64,000 nt of DNA from Manduca sexta (Eukaryota > Arthropoda > Insecta > Lepidoptera > Sphingidae), in assembly GCF_014839805.1 (NCBI RefSeq), contig NC_051141.1:12222777-12286776 (forward strand). Direction: 5' to 3'. Position numbers and translations under genes: made by a program. Numbering within the stretch: the stretch's first letter is position 1; every line of letters starts with the position of its first letter. The notes under the pieces are model-generated. The model ran no database searches, was not told the origin of the DNA, and saw only the letters and a program-made list of their open reading frames with translations. Shown here in pieces: positions 11,911 through 23,852 of the stretch.

Positions 11911-12462
11911 AGTTAAAAAGATTATAATAAAGATAAATATTAAAATTCGGTAGAATATACGTCAATGATGAAAATGAACTGAAAAATTCTTAAACGAAGT
12001 CTTAACGTCGAAGTAAAATTTGCCGAATTCTTCTGAGAAGCGAAGTTAACAATTTTGTCCTCATTACTAAAACAAGACGAAAGACGATTATTCCTTGAGA
12101 AAATATTTAAAACTTGATTTATATGCAAAAATTCTTATTCAAACGTTAGAACGTCAGAGATATATAGTTATAACATTAAATTATCATATCAAAGAGAAAT
12201 TTATTGAAAAACTGCGTGTCGGTCATGCCCTTCGTAAACTAAACACAGAGGAATTGCCAGTATTACGATTTGAAAACCATTACACTAGAGTTCCTTGCAC
12301 TTTCTTCTCTGGTGAAAACTGCTTTCGGGACTAGTGGTAGAGTAAAATAGGTCTAAATAATATTTAACCATTTACAGATTCGATAAATGAATTTGAAAGA
12401 AAGCGAAAAACAAATGACTTGTAGTAATTTACAGATATAGTTTCGGTTTGTTTTATTTATTA
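11911..12462. other. Noncoding stretch
   Basis: Contains a 79-codon open frame on the plus strand (12095-12334) that resembles no family I know. Nothing else is evident. Confidence 0.45.
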
Positions 12463-12870
12463 ACTAGAGGCCCGTCCCGGCTTCGTCTTGGTTGTTACCA
12501 ACATTCTGTTGAATGTTAGGGCTTTAAACTATGTTCATAACAAATTGCTCGCGTTTTTTACTGAGAATTCTTTTCCCACATAAAAGTCCCGATATACAGG
12601 GTCACTTTGACATTGCGTTACTAAATAAAACCACATACTCGTCTTCAGCTTTGCTGACATTGTGCCGAAAATCATTCATTAATAAGTAATATTTTCGCGA
12701 AAAATCCTGGTTTTAGTTATTTCCAAGTAGTTAAGTCGTCAAATCGACGTCAAAATTACCCTGTATATTTTATTCCGGGATAATTAAATATAATCCCGGG
12801 GCATCTGCCTGTCTGAACGCGATAAACTCAAAAACTACCCAACGGATTTCGGTACAATTGGGTATGATTT
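12463..12870 (-). mobile_element. Helitron-like fragment
   Basis: The + strand begins CTAGAGGCCCGTCCCGGCTTCG, cut here to its key features: CTAG next to a GC-rich block like that at 11613. Further in, GCCTGTCTGAACGCGATAAA and ACTCAAAAACTACCCAACGG are standard interior words of these elements. I could not find the 5' (TC) end, so it may be truncated. An interior part, 12640-12725, recurs at 45560-45670. Confidence 0.55.
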
Positions 12871-14862
12871 CAATGAACTTATGATAACCTGAACAGTGAG
12901 CACGTAATAAAAAAAAAAACACTTAAATTCTAAATCAAGCAATAATGGACCAAACTTAGGCAAATTAGTTTTAAAGGAAGTTACAGTATAGAACCGTAAG
13001 TGGATTTATGTTCCAAGTAAATGCCGGCCAATGTTATAAATTCAAAATCGCTATGATGGAAGTATTCGTGCATTAAATACATATGAGTTCTGTTAAGAGG
13101 TTTATAAGTGTCAGGCGGTAAATGAAATAAGGATATATAAGTAATATTTCGGCGTCATGTCCAAGGTCCACCTGATGATAAGGCGAACGTCGTAGATGAA
13201 ATTATTTAAGCTTCGCCAGATAAACAAATTTTTTTCGAGAACCTTCAATATGGTTTTAAATCTAGATTGAACTTTTGATATCTAGTTTTAGTATGCTATC
13301 TAAAAATATGATGTGAGATACAAAAAATAGAATACAAAGGGTCTCAAAACTCAATATCAATCATATTTCATAAATATTTTTTATTTTTCTATAAATTAAG
13401 TAATGCAATTATAAATATTTTCAATTATTTACCTACTGTTGTTTTTAAATACACAAATGCAGAGTTCACTAGTAACAAAGCTTGTAATTAAGCTTCTGTA
13501 TACTCCCTCCGCTAGGTATATTCGCGTTGTATTGGGGAATGTATATTTTGCGTAATTGGGGACCTGGTTCTGTACAGATTTATGTCCTTACGTAAAGAGA
13601 AAACATTTTCACATCGAAATACTAAGCCTCAGGCCATTCGTATAAAAATGCTAAACGCAAATCACTGATGCTTGACTTTATATTTTCAATAATTTTAATT
13701 AGACTGAATAAGAACGCAACGGAAAGCAACAAAATATACCATTCTCAATATTTAAAAAAAATACTAGCTTATCTTTTTTTCATTCAATACATTTCAGTTA
13801 TTTATTATGTTTTCGACAATATTTGCAAACTCAACACGACAATTGTTTCTTCACTGGGTCATATACAGGGTAGGGGAAAGATCACTTTCGTCCCGCTTTG
13901 ACTCCAAGCGTAATGTTTACTGAAAGGGTTTAATGAAGCTTACACCTATATAATGTGTTATATTATACATTTTAACTAGCCTTCATATTAGCGTAGAATT
14001 ACGTGTGTATTGTTCCAGTTTTCATTCCCGCTCCGTGCTATTGGATTTCTGTAATGAAAATCGCAGAGATGTTTTGTCAAAAATTATATCTAACGTTTGT
14101 AGAGCTGGGTTATATAACTTTAATTATTCTGAACGATATCGTAATACAAATTCGATTAAGCTTGCTAAATAATAAATTTTGGTTGTGTTTAAATCTGCCC
14201 GGATTACCAACTGAGCCTTGCCAGAACTACAAATGTCACGGTAAATAAACAAAAGCTCTAAATAATTTGTACTACCTTTCCGCCGAGTTACCTTTCACGT
14301 GATTGATTCGACCACAAATATCTCTAGATGAAATAAGGTCTAATAACAATCATAAACATATATTTTGCTAGCAAATAAAAAATACCCACAGCTTCTGTCG
14401 GTTATTATAGTTGCTAAATTGGCTTGTAGTTTATCTAATGATGATAATTCAATTCTTACTTATGTATAGGAACTGCTAATCAATCCAATAATCGCCACGC
14501 ACATATGGAGTTACTGCAGGGTCATCACGTCACGAATGGCGATCACAAGCTATTAAAGTTTAGTAGATACGACTATTGCGATACATCAAGTAATAGCCAT
14601 AACTTGATAACGTTTGCGCGACACCTTGTACCACTTATTCTATTGAAAATAACGAATGAAAGGAAAGTAAACTTCTTATCCTTGTAACAAATAAGAACCA
14701 ATGTTAAATATTATATTTACTTCTATCACAGTTTTGCTTAATTTATGTTTGCTGAACACACGGAAATTTCCCGAATATTTTATCCACTCAACATGCTCAA
14801 CTCTTTAAGTTCTTACATTTAGGGCTTTCAACTGATTGATTCTTTAATAACTTTAGAAAAAA
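12871..14862. other. Noncoding stretch, nothing recognised
   Basis: Several 60-80-codon ORFs occur by chance in AT-rich DNA. None has motif content that I would call a gene. Confidence 0.5.
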
Positions 14863-14910
14863 TAATATTAAATAACATGATATTTAGAAATATCATGTTA
14901 TTTAATATTA
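14863..14910. repeat. Perfect 23-bp hairpin
   Basis: The arms 14863-14885 and 14888-14910 are exact reverse complements around a 2-nt AG loop (arm begins TAATATTAAATAACATGATA). It is followed after 6 bp by a second perfect hairpin. Confidence 0.9.
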
Positions 14911-14916
14911 TAGAAT

Positions 14917-14986
14917 CTCGTTTGTATGTTGGCTTCTACGTTATAGATAACGTTATAGATAACGTAGAAGCCAACATACAAACGAG
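14917..14986. repeat. Perfect 28-bp hairpin
   Basis: The arms 14917-14944 and 14959-14986 are exact reverse complements around a 14-nt loop that contains the self-complementary ATAACGTTAT. The arm begins CTCGTTTGTATGTTGGCTTC. Two adjacent perfect hairpins without sequence in common suggest foldback elements or template-switch events. Confidence 0.9.
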
Positions 14987-15651
14987 TTTAAAAATAAATC
15001 ACAAACGCCGAGCAAAATAAAAATAATGCCGTACTGTTTCTGACCTGGAATATTCCACATCCAATTTTTGAAATGCCTCGGAGCACATTTGGTATCAATC
15101 TTTTTATGTCAACGTAAAAATGAATTTTAAATCTAGTATATTTATATCAGAACACAGTGTAACAATATGATGTTATGCCAAGATTTTACTTATCGTTATT
15201 GAATTTGTCATAAACAATAGCAACACTATTCAGTATTTTGAATTACAAAATGCTAATATTGTACTAAACTTTTTTGTATTATATTATACTTTTATATTCT
15301 ATCTCTTTCACTCTCAAATCTTTCAAAATTTGTGCGTAAATAACAAAGTACTTAATCATACTATAATGCAATTTAAATGTTTAAAACATATTTAGTTAAA
15401 GGTTAGCAATAATGTGGTCTATTTGCCCATAGTTTGATATAATTGTTGTCATATGATGGACTTGATTTGAGGATATAATATCTAACCGCCATTATTAACA
15501 AACGAACGGAATCGCTCTTTAGGATTTTTCTCAAAAATGGACCAATCAGGACAAATGTTTTTTTTGCATGCTTACAAGTTTTGGGTGATTTATTCTCGAA
15601 ATCGGATTCATTATTATCTCTCTGTACTCTTCAAGCTATAATATAATAATA
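14987..15651. other. Noncoding stretch, nothing recognised
   Basis: AT-rich sequence without identified features. Confidence 0.5.
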
Positions 15652-15938
15652 CTAGCTGACCCGACAGACGTTGTCCCGTCTTAACTATAAATTTGCAGCG
15701 CGCATTCTGTCAATCGCTGACAGTTATTTCAAACAATTGACAGTTATATAAAATTAATATTTTCGTTAACTTTTCTTAAATTTTCTAATATTCCGCGGAT
15801 TTTTTAAATTTTTTTTCTTTCATAAGAATCTTCTCCTGACAATAACAAACACAACAAAAAAAATTGAGAAATCGGTCCAGCCGTTCACGCGTGATGGCGT
15901 GACCAAGGGAAATAAGGGTTCATTTTTATATATGTAGA
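15652..15938 (-). mobile_element. Non-autonomous Helitron, family B (intact copy)
   Basis: On the minus strand it runs from TCTACATATATAAAAATGAA to a 3' end reading GACAACGTCTGTCGGGTCAG then CTAG, and it is inserted between A and T. A sister copy on the plus strand spans 40845-44586, where other elements interrupt it. The shared interior includes CCCTTGGTCACGCC, CACGCGTGA, ACGGCTGG, and the paired words CTGTCAATTG and TCAGCGATTGACAG. Length is 287 bp, with no ORF. This copy served as the reference for detecting the nested insertion downstream. Confidence 0.8.
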
Positions 15939-16462
15939 TTGAAAAACAAAACACACACGTTTAAATTTTTTTCGTCTCACTGTAACGGTTGTTACCGGAA
16001 TATTATATATATTATTTACATGAAAGTTGGACTCAAAGCGCAACAATAACGTTTGTGAAAAGCATTGTGACAAAAGGATAAACTGAACTCGTTTCCGGTG
16101 TAAGTGAATTATTTATATTTTACTATACGTACTTATTTCTTACTATACATTGGTAAACCACTGTGAAGTACACATAAATAATTAAACGATATTTATAAAA
16201 CCAAGTAAAGCAATCAAAAGCTTCAAAGTTTGTTAACCGGTTGAAGAAAACCATTATTATTTTGCACTTTCAGGTAACGCTTGTTATTAGCAGTTATTGT
16301 TATTAGCTGCAATACATTACGTACACATTAGTAAATGGAACGCTTAAGACTTGTTAATTATAACCAGTTTAATTGATCATCTTTTTTTCTTGTTAATCGA
16401 ACAACATCGCTAATTTTCCTTTAATTTTTTTTTACCTTTAACAGTTTGAGATATATAGTTTA
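15939..16462. other. Noncoding stretch, nothing recognised
   Basis: AT-rich, no features seen. Confidence 0.5.
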
Positions 16463-16768
16463 CTAGCTTTTGCCCGCGGCTCCGCTCACGTGAGTTGGAG
16501 TTTTTCCGGGATAAAGTTTTCCGTTATAAAAGTCACGTTATATATTTTTACCGAATGGAATCTTTAACCTTTTACTGAGTGCACACAACGGAAGCTTTCA
16601 AGAAGAATCAATTTTCCACGTATTTGCAACATTTTTTATTGATACTCCGTTCCTATTGGTCATAGCGTGAAATACACCCTTTCTTTCATTCAATTCTATC
16701 ATATAATTCCTAATATGAGCGCGCTCAAATAAACAAACAAACTCTGCAGCTTGATATAATAGTATAGA
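16463..16768 (-). mobile_element. Non-autonomous Helitron, family A (306 bp)
   Basis: The minus strand starts TCTATACTATTATATCAAGC, passes through GTTTGTTTGTTT and ends in a GC-rich hairpin region (GCGGAGCCGCGGGCAAAAG) then CTAG. The same ends occur at 23853-24612 and 24873-25203. The hairpin close to CTAG and A/T flanks are Helitron hallmarks. It resembles the non-autonomous Helitrons known to be very common in Lepidoptera (Lep1 type), an assignment made from memory. Confidence 0.75.
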
Positions 16769-16889
16769 AAGAGATAAGACGTAGATATCGTAATCATGGC
16801 AATATTAACGCAATCACAAAGTTGAGATATAGTTTTTTTATATTGCAGTTGAATAACAAAACAATAGCAACGCCAAACAGAATATTGAA

Positions 16890-17110
16890 TTATGGAGTAC
16901 TACGTGACACCCCACTGCGCTCATCACCCTAAAACATGAGGTGATAAGTCTTGTAATGTCCTATTGTAATTACTCCTGTTATCACAATGTTTTTCAAACC
17001 AAAACATAATGATGCATACACACTGCTGCTTGGTGGTGGAAAAGGATATTGCGGTGGTATCTACCCCGACGGCCCCTTGCTTACGAGAGACCTACCACCA
17101 GTTTGTTTGA
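16890..17110 (+). repeat. Dispersed repeat (CTACCACCAG family), copy 1
   Basis: It is related to 20205-20500: both contain CACCCTAAAACATGA or a close variant, GATGCATACACACTGCTGCT or a close variant, TTGGTGG, ATTGCGGTG and end in GAGAGACCTACCACCAG. It is noncoding and ends 250 bp before the first ferlin exon. The element class is unknown to me. Confidence 0.6.
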
Positions 17111-17356
17111 ACAATTACCTGCATTGTTTCACTGTTTCATCTTATCTTTATTTTGAAAAGCAGAGGAAATAAATACTTGATAGGCAATAACGGAAATGTT
17201 TATAAGTTGAATAACAGTATGTAAGCTATCGTAATTTGTTTCATCTGTAACTTACATCATAAAAGAAATAAACCATCGAATTCATCCAACTATTTTTTCT
17301 TTCTATTATGGTTTGATAATGTGCATTTGCAATATAACCATGTGTTTGTTTTTCAG

Positions 17357-17415
17357 GTTCCCTCAAATACTCCGCGTCAGTGATGGAGAGTGACGAGATC
17401 ATCCACGTCAACCAG
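17357..17415 (+). CDS. Ferlin-family gene, internal exon (C2A domain, first part)
   Basis: A 59-bp exon with clean splice sites: a pyrimidine-rich tract ending TTTTTCAG before it and GTATGT after it. The first two bases (GT) complete a codon begun in the previous exon, and a leading G would give the RG-S expected in ferlins. The rest reads SLKYSASVMESDEIIHVNQ. This fits the middle of the first C2 domain of ferlins, the large multi-C2, tail-anchored proteins that act in calcium-linked membrane fusion (otoferlin, dysferlin, Drosophila misfire). The exon ends in phase 0, which matches the exon at 34093. Alone it would be too short to call; the support comes from the splice sites, phase and the next exon. 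The upstream exons lie outside the window or escaped me. Confidence 0.65.
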
Positions 17416-18503
17416 GTATGTTTCCTTTAGTTCATCATCACCACCATAATAATGACCATCATTATCACCTATAAATATCGCCTTCTCTCCTTTGATAATT
17501 ATTCTAAAAAAATCCTCCATCCCTTTATTGTATCTTGAATGAAACTCTCCCGTCCAGAGGTTTGAGTAGTACTTCCGACTTAATACAATTATATTTTAAT
17601 TGATAATTTAAAGAGCTTGGGACTATCCATAAATACTAAGATCTATACACATATAATTTGAGATACTTTTCAAGAAGTAATGTAAATAAATATCATTGAT
17701 TAAAATTGCTACACATCACTATTTATATTATAAAAGTTAATATTATAAAAGAACTAACAAAAATCGTAGCATTTTTAGCATTACAACACAAAAACAACAA
17801 ACATTGATGGTAGGTCTTGTACAAAATTAAACTTTCTTTTGTCACAATACCTTATTATATAAGCAAAGTAACTGTACCTTTTATGCTTCAAGGGATAAAC
17901 CACTATTTTGATTTAATCGATTGTGAATATTGTGATAAAGCCCGAGGCCGTAGCCAAGAGTCCTTTCTAAATTCATCAACGCTACGAAAAAGTTTACAGG
18001 AATGACATATCATAACGATAAATCTATCGATAGAAAATATAGTTTCCACGCATAAAGTTAGCGTTAACGATTGTGGAAAGGCGTATTCACTACGGACCCT
18101 GAACAGAAAAAAATTACGTAGACTTTTTAATATTTGCCACAAACCTAATTCTACGCGGGCGCAGCCGCGAGCCAAAGTTAAGATTACTTAATTTAACTGA
18201 AAGTTTTCCTAAAATAAATAAATAAATAAATTAAATGAAAATGTCGAGACTGTCCATTAATCATAAAAAAAAAACAATAATTCAATATGAAACCGTAGTA
18301 AATGATAAAATTATAGCCGGGAAAATAAAATGTATGCATTTTCTCAAATTCGTGTGTTATTAGAGTAAAGTTTGAAATTAACACTTTTTATTTATTTTTT
18401 TCATTTACGATTTAAACTGTTGTTAACAATAGCATTGATAATTATTAGTCTTTTAAACTCAACAAAAGTTTCGTAACCATAAATATATCCATATTCTTTG
18501 TCC

Positions 18504-19500
18504 GAACTAGCTGCTCAAATGGTGGCATTGGTGCGGGAAAGCTTGAATCAACAAACGATTGCTAGAAATTTAAATTTAAGCCAGTCTACGGTTTCTAGAG
18601 TATACCGAGACTTTGTAGAGACAGGTTCTCACAAAAGATGACCCGGTACCGGCAGATCTCGAGCAACCACCCGTCGTGACGACCCATTTATTGTTTCAAC
18701 TTCTCTACGAAATTGTTTCCTCACGTCAGTAAACAGCAAAACAGAGCTGAACGAAATGCGTGGAGTTAACGTGAGTGCACGAGCAATAAGAAGAAGACTT
18801 AAGGAAGTGGCAGTCACCGCTTTTAGGCCAGCGAATGGTCCAAATCTGTCTGCAGCTCACTGCCAAGCTCGTTTAAGATTTGCGCGTAATCATCTTAATT
18901 GGACTGAAGAGCAATCGGCCTCCATACTGTTCACCGATGTGTGTAGGACATGTTTAAATGGTGCTGGCGGTCGGAGAAGAGTCTATCATCGACGTGGGGA
19001 CACATATGCACAAAGTTACAATGAGGAGTGTGTTCCTTTTGGAGTCGGTTCATGTATGGTTTCGGGTGGCATTTCGATGATCGGGCGAACGGAACTTGTG
19101 TTCATCGAAATGGTTTCTCAAAACGGTAGAAGAGGAGGTTTGACTGCACAACGCTATACAACAGTGTTAGAAGCTTACGTGGTACCTTACATGGGATTAA
19201 TAGGCAAAAATGTTACTCTAATTGAAGATAATGCCCGGCCTCACGCCGCTGCACAAGTTCGCAAAATTGCGAAGAGGTTGGGATACGTACCATGAATTGG
19301 CTAGCACGCAGTTCGGATCTTAATCTCATTTAGCATGTTTTGGATAGTTTAAAAAAGCTGTGTATGCGAGAAATCCTGTACCCACAACAAGTGGCAGCAC
19401 TAACAACAGCGATTTCACAAGAATGGGGCAAGACCATTTAATAACCCTAATCAGATCTATGTGGAACCGATTGGAATCTGTAATAAGCGCATCTGTAAAG
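18504..19500 (+). pseudogene. Tc1-like transposase, inactivated
   Basis: A cut-and-paste transposase of the Tc1/mariner superfamily. The first frame gives a helix-turn-helix: ELAAQMVALVRESL, QQTIARNLNLSQSTVSRVYR, TGSHKR. It then meets a TGA at about 18638 where arginine CGA is expected. The same frame continues through 18756-19291 with the DDE fold: VSARAIRRRLKEV, HCQARLRFARNHLNWT, FTDVCR (first Asp) and IEDNARPHAAAQ (second Asp). At about 19292 the frame shifts to give NWLARSSDLNLI, and the glutamate that should follow, the third catalytic residue of a DD34E triad, is a TAG. WGKTI then meets a stop and a further frameshift leads to LIRSMWNRLESVI. There are therefore two in-frame stops and two frameshifts. 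I did not find the terminal inverted repeats. Confidence 0.85.
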
Positions 19501-19914
19501 GCAATAGATCTTATTAAAAGTAAAAAAAACCTTTGCTTTTTTGTTATTTGTAAAAAACAATATTTCAACAAACCAACCAAAACTAATTTTTGTTACATTT
19601 ATCGTTTTTGTTAAAAAAAACTTAATGGCCCTTTCCAGTATACAAACATAAACTTAAGGATATGATATTATGCTGTTATGAAGCTAACGAACCAAACTAT
19701 AGGTTTTAATATGTATAAAAAGTTTGAATACTTAGTTAAAATGTTTATTTCAAAGGCGTCTTGAACATTGATGCAGTTTAAGAGTCCGTCAGTGTATATC
19801 TGTTTAGTATAATTATCGGTTCCCGATGCAAAGTATTTCAAGGGGAATATAGCTATATTATGTTTTCGTCAATCGCTTTCAATATTGCTCCCCTGGTTTT
19901 GAAATTGGAATAGC

Positions 19915-20204
19915 GAATCGGACGAGCCGCCCGCCTGATGCTAAACGCCACCATTGCTCATAAGTTATTCACGTAAAGTGTAAGACTGTCTAACTTTGGA
20001 TTAGAAAGCTCTGCAAGGCATTCGCAGACGACAGGTGTGTGATACGTGTGTGAATATTTAGATTCATAATGCTCAGTGATGATATTTTTTTATGTTTACG
20101 CTAATGTTAGACTTCGAAATAAAGACATGTCTTGGATTTTATAGCGTATATTTATATTATAATTTTCTATCTACTTTTTTTATTTAATTTTATTGCTTTG
20201 AATG
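19915..20204 (+). repeat. Fragment of the CTACCACCAG-family repeat, low confidence
   Basis: The words GAATCGGACGAGCCGCCCGC and CTGATGCTAA resemble the start of the repeat at 20205 (GACGAGCTTGGCGTTCGCCTGATGG). Only about the first 50 bp match; the remainder is unassigned. Confidence 0.4.
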
Positions 20205-20500
20205 ATGAGACGAGCTTGGCGTTCGCCTGATGGTAAGGGATAAGACCGCCTATAAACAGTAGAAACACCATCCAACACCATGAATTACAAAGTATTGTTT
20301 GGTATTCCAATGCGCTCGCCATCCTAAGACATGAAATGTTAAGTCTTATTATGCCCAGTAGTTACACTGGCTACAATTTCCTTCAAACCGGAACACAACA
20401 GCGACTACACACTCCTGCTTGGTGGCAGAGATAGACATTGCGGTGATACCTACCCAGGCGGACTGTGACATATGAGAGACCTACCACCAGCAAAATTTTC
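20205..20500 (+). repeat. Dispersed repeat (CTACCACCAG family), copy 2
   Basis: It begins ATGAGACGAGCTTGGCGTTC, continues with CGCCTGATGGTAAGGGATAA and AACACCATCC, and ends TATGAGAGACCTACCACCAG. Of the two longer copies (the other is 16890-17110) this is the fuller. The sequence type is familiar from many lepidopteran introns. It has no ORF. Confidence 0.65.
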
Positions 20501-23100
20501 AAGAATTTGCAGCCTTCATTGTCACGGAGCGGCCTGAGGTGTAGGTTGACCGAAAAGTCGTCGCCACAATATGTACTACCTACATTGTATATATACAAAA
20601 TAAATATTCATTAAAAAACCACGATGAAATCCGAAAACATTTTTCATTTCGGGCTCAGTAATAAATTATATAAATTATTCATAACAAAACTGTCCTGTCA
20701 TAGCAGTAAAAATAGACAATTCAGTGGTTTATGTACCAAAAATGGTACCAAACGATTTCTCACACACAATTATCAATTGATACGCGCAAAATTCACAACG
20801 CAGAGAGAATAGTGCAGAATTAATTAAGTATTTAGCATTCATGAAATATTACTGCGCCCTGTAAGTACCATGTAAATTATAAAACATAGAACCTTACTAC
20901 GAGACTACGACGTTTGCACTTAACGTATTTGGATACATTTATTATAAGCTTTATCTTATGTAATCTGTAAGGGGCCAGCCATACATCACTTTGAAGAGGC
21001 TTGTAAAACCATTAAGTTTATCATCGTATGACGAAAGGGTGACTGGTGACGTCAATCTATAAATCTAGAATATTAAAATTCTTAACTGTAACTCTAATAA
21101 AAAATGAGCACTGCAATTACAATATGATATATCATACAATATCAGGGATTACTTCACATAAATGCGACCACCTATTACAAGGACGGATAGGACTCCAAAA
21201 ATTATGAGAATCGTATGTTGTCATTTATTGATGGCATTATAATTTTAAAAAGGCCACTGCACGTGTAACACCGTAACATACTTTCATAAAGTTACTACCA
21301 ACCTCGCCACGCTTAAGCCCCAATATAGCTTGTTTAATTAATGTTTGATCCTTGTTACACCACCCATTTACCCGATATTCCGCCGAATACATGTGATCAA
21401 ACAAAAAGCTCTACAGTCACATTTCACTGTAGATAGCGAGATATGCATTTACCCAAAAAAAGGAAATCTAATCTTACGTTTAATTCAATCCTAAAAAACT
21501 TAAAATGTAAAAATTCGCCGCTTTTCAAATCATATTCTATCATAAATATTATTGTAAATTCAATACTCATAATTGTAAAAAAAACTATGATCTGAGAGCT
21601 TCAACTAACTAAATAAAATAAAAGGTAAGCATACAGTACAGCATTTTACTTAAATTATATTTTATTAGTCTCAGAATTTACTAAGAAAGTTAGTAAGAAA
21701 TATGGTTGATGGAATATATTGTTCTATAAGTAGATAAAATTAAAAAAGTCTGTACATTGTAATGGATTAAATAAAAACTTGAGAATTATCGTAATTGATG
21801 CGCATTTATTTAAACACAAAACCATTGCTACACTCAATGAACAACATCGCATGATTAGTAATTGTAAAACCTATTATCTATAATAATTATGCTCGAAATG
21901 AATAAATACTTCAATCGATTTTTATGTTCCAATTGGTAACTCATAGGTTTCTGCTAATAAACTCAGCTTTTGGCCTTGGCATAATTCAGTATTAGCGGAC
22001 TCATTAAGAAATCCTTTGGAATGCTTGTTATATTTATCTCTATATCCACACAATACTGGAATAATAGTCATAATATTATGTTCTATGTATATTATGTCAA
22101 TATTCTGTTTAACTCGGCGGTATGCGGATGAAATATTGTGATAACAAATTATAGTTAAAAAAATAAGCTATATTTAACTATATTTATATTTCTTTAGATA
22201 AAAGAACCTAATATAAAGGTTGTTTTGGTGGCGTAGTTGTATTGCGTACGAAATGCAATTACTTTGCTTTGTTTTATTGTTTTTTTTAATATATTTATAT
22301 GAAACGGAGAGGCGATTTTTTTTTACTTTTTTGGCTTGCTCATGTCCTAAACATTAGGTACGCCACTGGGCACAGACGCTGTCAATTTGTTACCAACAAT
22401 AAAAACACTACACTGTGAAGCTATCAGTTGCACAAATAACTGAAGCAGCAGAACCCGCGACCACTTCGCTGCAGCCAGCTAGTTCCTCCACACCCTATGC
22501 AGGCGGCTGCACGAACGAGGCGGCAAAGCTCGCGCATATTAATCTGGTTGCTATGGCCATAGTTGGTCTTTATCGTTTAATACGAATGCCTAAATTTACT
22601 TAAGTCGACATTAGGCCGATCTTAGCGATATTTTTTAGACTTCTATGTGTGATGGTCGTAAATGCTCGCAAACTCAGTTTTCGCGAGGCGATATGGGATT
22701 AGTAATCGACTACTGTTTCATATTTATCAGTATGACACAAGTAAGATAAGTTATACTAGGTAATCAAATCACAAATTAAGGATTTGTATTAGCAATTCAA
22801 TCACTATTGATAATTACAAACAAACTAATTTATTTTGTATGTATACACACAGAACGTTTGATCAAATGCGACACCAATTTCAGTTACCTAATTGGCTATT
22901 AATACGAAATTAATATCAATTATTAATTACAATAATGGGATCGATTAACACAAACGATATAACATGGAATCAATTTGTACCTCTTTAGTACTATGTGACT
23001 AGAGGTAAGGATAGTAAAGTTCCAGGCGACATAATAATACTAAGAGTGTCATAATTACCGTAGTTTATTGTTTGCATAAAAGTAATGGCAGAATTATATA

Positions 23101-23491
23101 GCCTTTTTTCGTAGATCAGTTCTTAAGCTGAGTATAACATGGAACAAGTGGCGGGCTGCTGGCCATTCTTGCGATTTGGAAAGCAAACTTGGGGAAGTGC
23201 GTCCAAAAATTGGTTGTGTATACTAGCGCAAGATTCGGATGCCTCGAAACCGTATCGCTTCTTATCTCAATCGTGTAAGATCTTTTTACCAGGCACACCA
23301 AAATGGACCCACTGCACTCAATGGGCGAGTAGCTGCGGGTTGCCAGCGTACCGTCCGCTGGCAATCTCAACGATAGCGGTAGGATCCACCAAATCTTCAT
23401 TGGGACTGCCGTGGTTGCTAAGCCGGGGGATCGCTTGTACACCTTGCAGGGTACCCCCGGTTATAACCGCGGCAGTTCCCAAAAAAAAACC
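23101..23491 (-). repeat. Unclassified repeat, GC-rich, minus strand
   Basis: A GC-rich island with overlapping open frames on both strands (137 aa plus, 108 aa minus), neither with recognised domains. The minus-strand start, GGAACTGCCGCGGTTATAAC then CGGGGGTACCCTG, recurs at 62598-62670 in plus orientation, which shows that it is the end of a dispersed element. The absence of any known domain and the end conservation argue for a non-autonomous element rather than a gene. Confidence 0.55.
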
Positions 23492-23852
23492 CGCAAAAGA
23501 AAAACGGTGTAATATGTGTATATTAATATTTTCATTAAGTTATCCATTTTAAATATTAGTACGTATATAGTATATACACACTTACATCACATTGTATTTC
23601 TCATTGAAATAAATATCCACAATATTGAATTAAAGCTTTATACCAAAATATCGATTTAGAAGAAATAAATAAACGTGGACAAGGAAAATATTTATACGGG
23701 AAATACTAAGAAAAATACTCGTTTCCTTTCCATTCAATACAAGAAAAATTATAAAACAAGCTTTGAAAGGTTTGAAATGCCTTGTTTGCTCGGTATTATA
23801 CTTGTAATAACTGAGCGAGCGCAACCGAGCGCAGTATCAATTTATTATAAAA

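Noticed and set aside
22415..22603. 62-codon ORF with Ala/Thr/Ser-rich start
   Set aside because: No splice signals at suitable positions and no recognised domain.
23139..23552. 137-codon ORF as a host gene
   Set aside because: Part of the sequence recurs at 62.6 kb as a repeat, both strands are open and there are no splice sites. Treated as a repeat.
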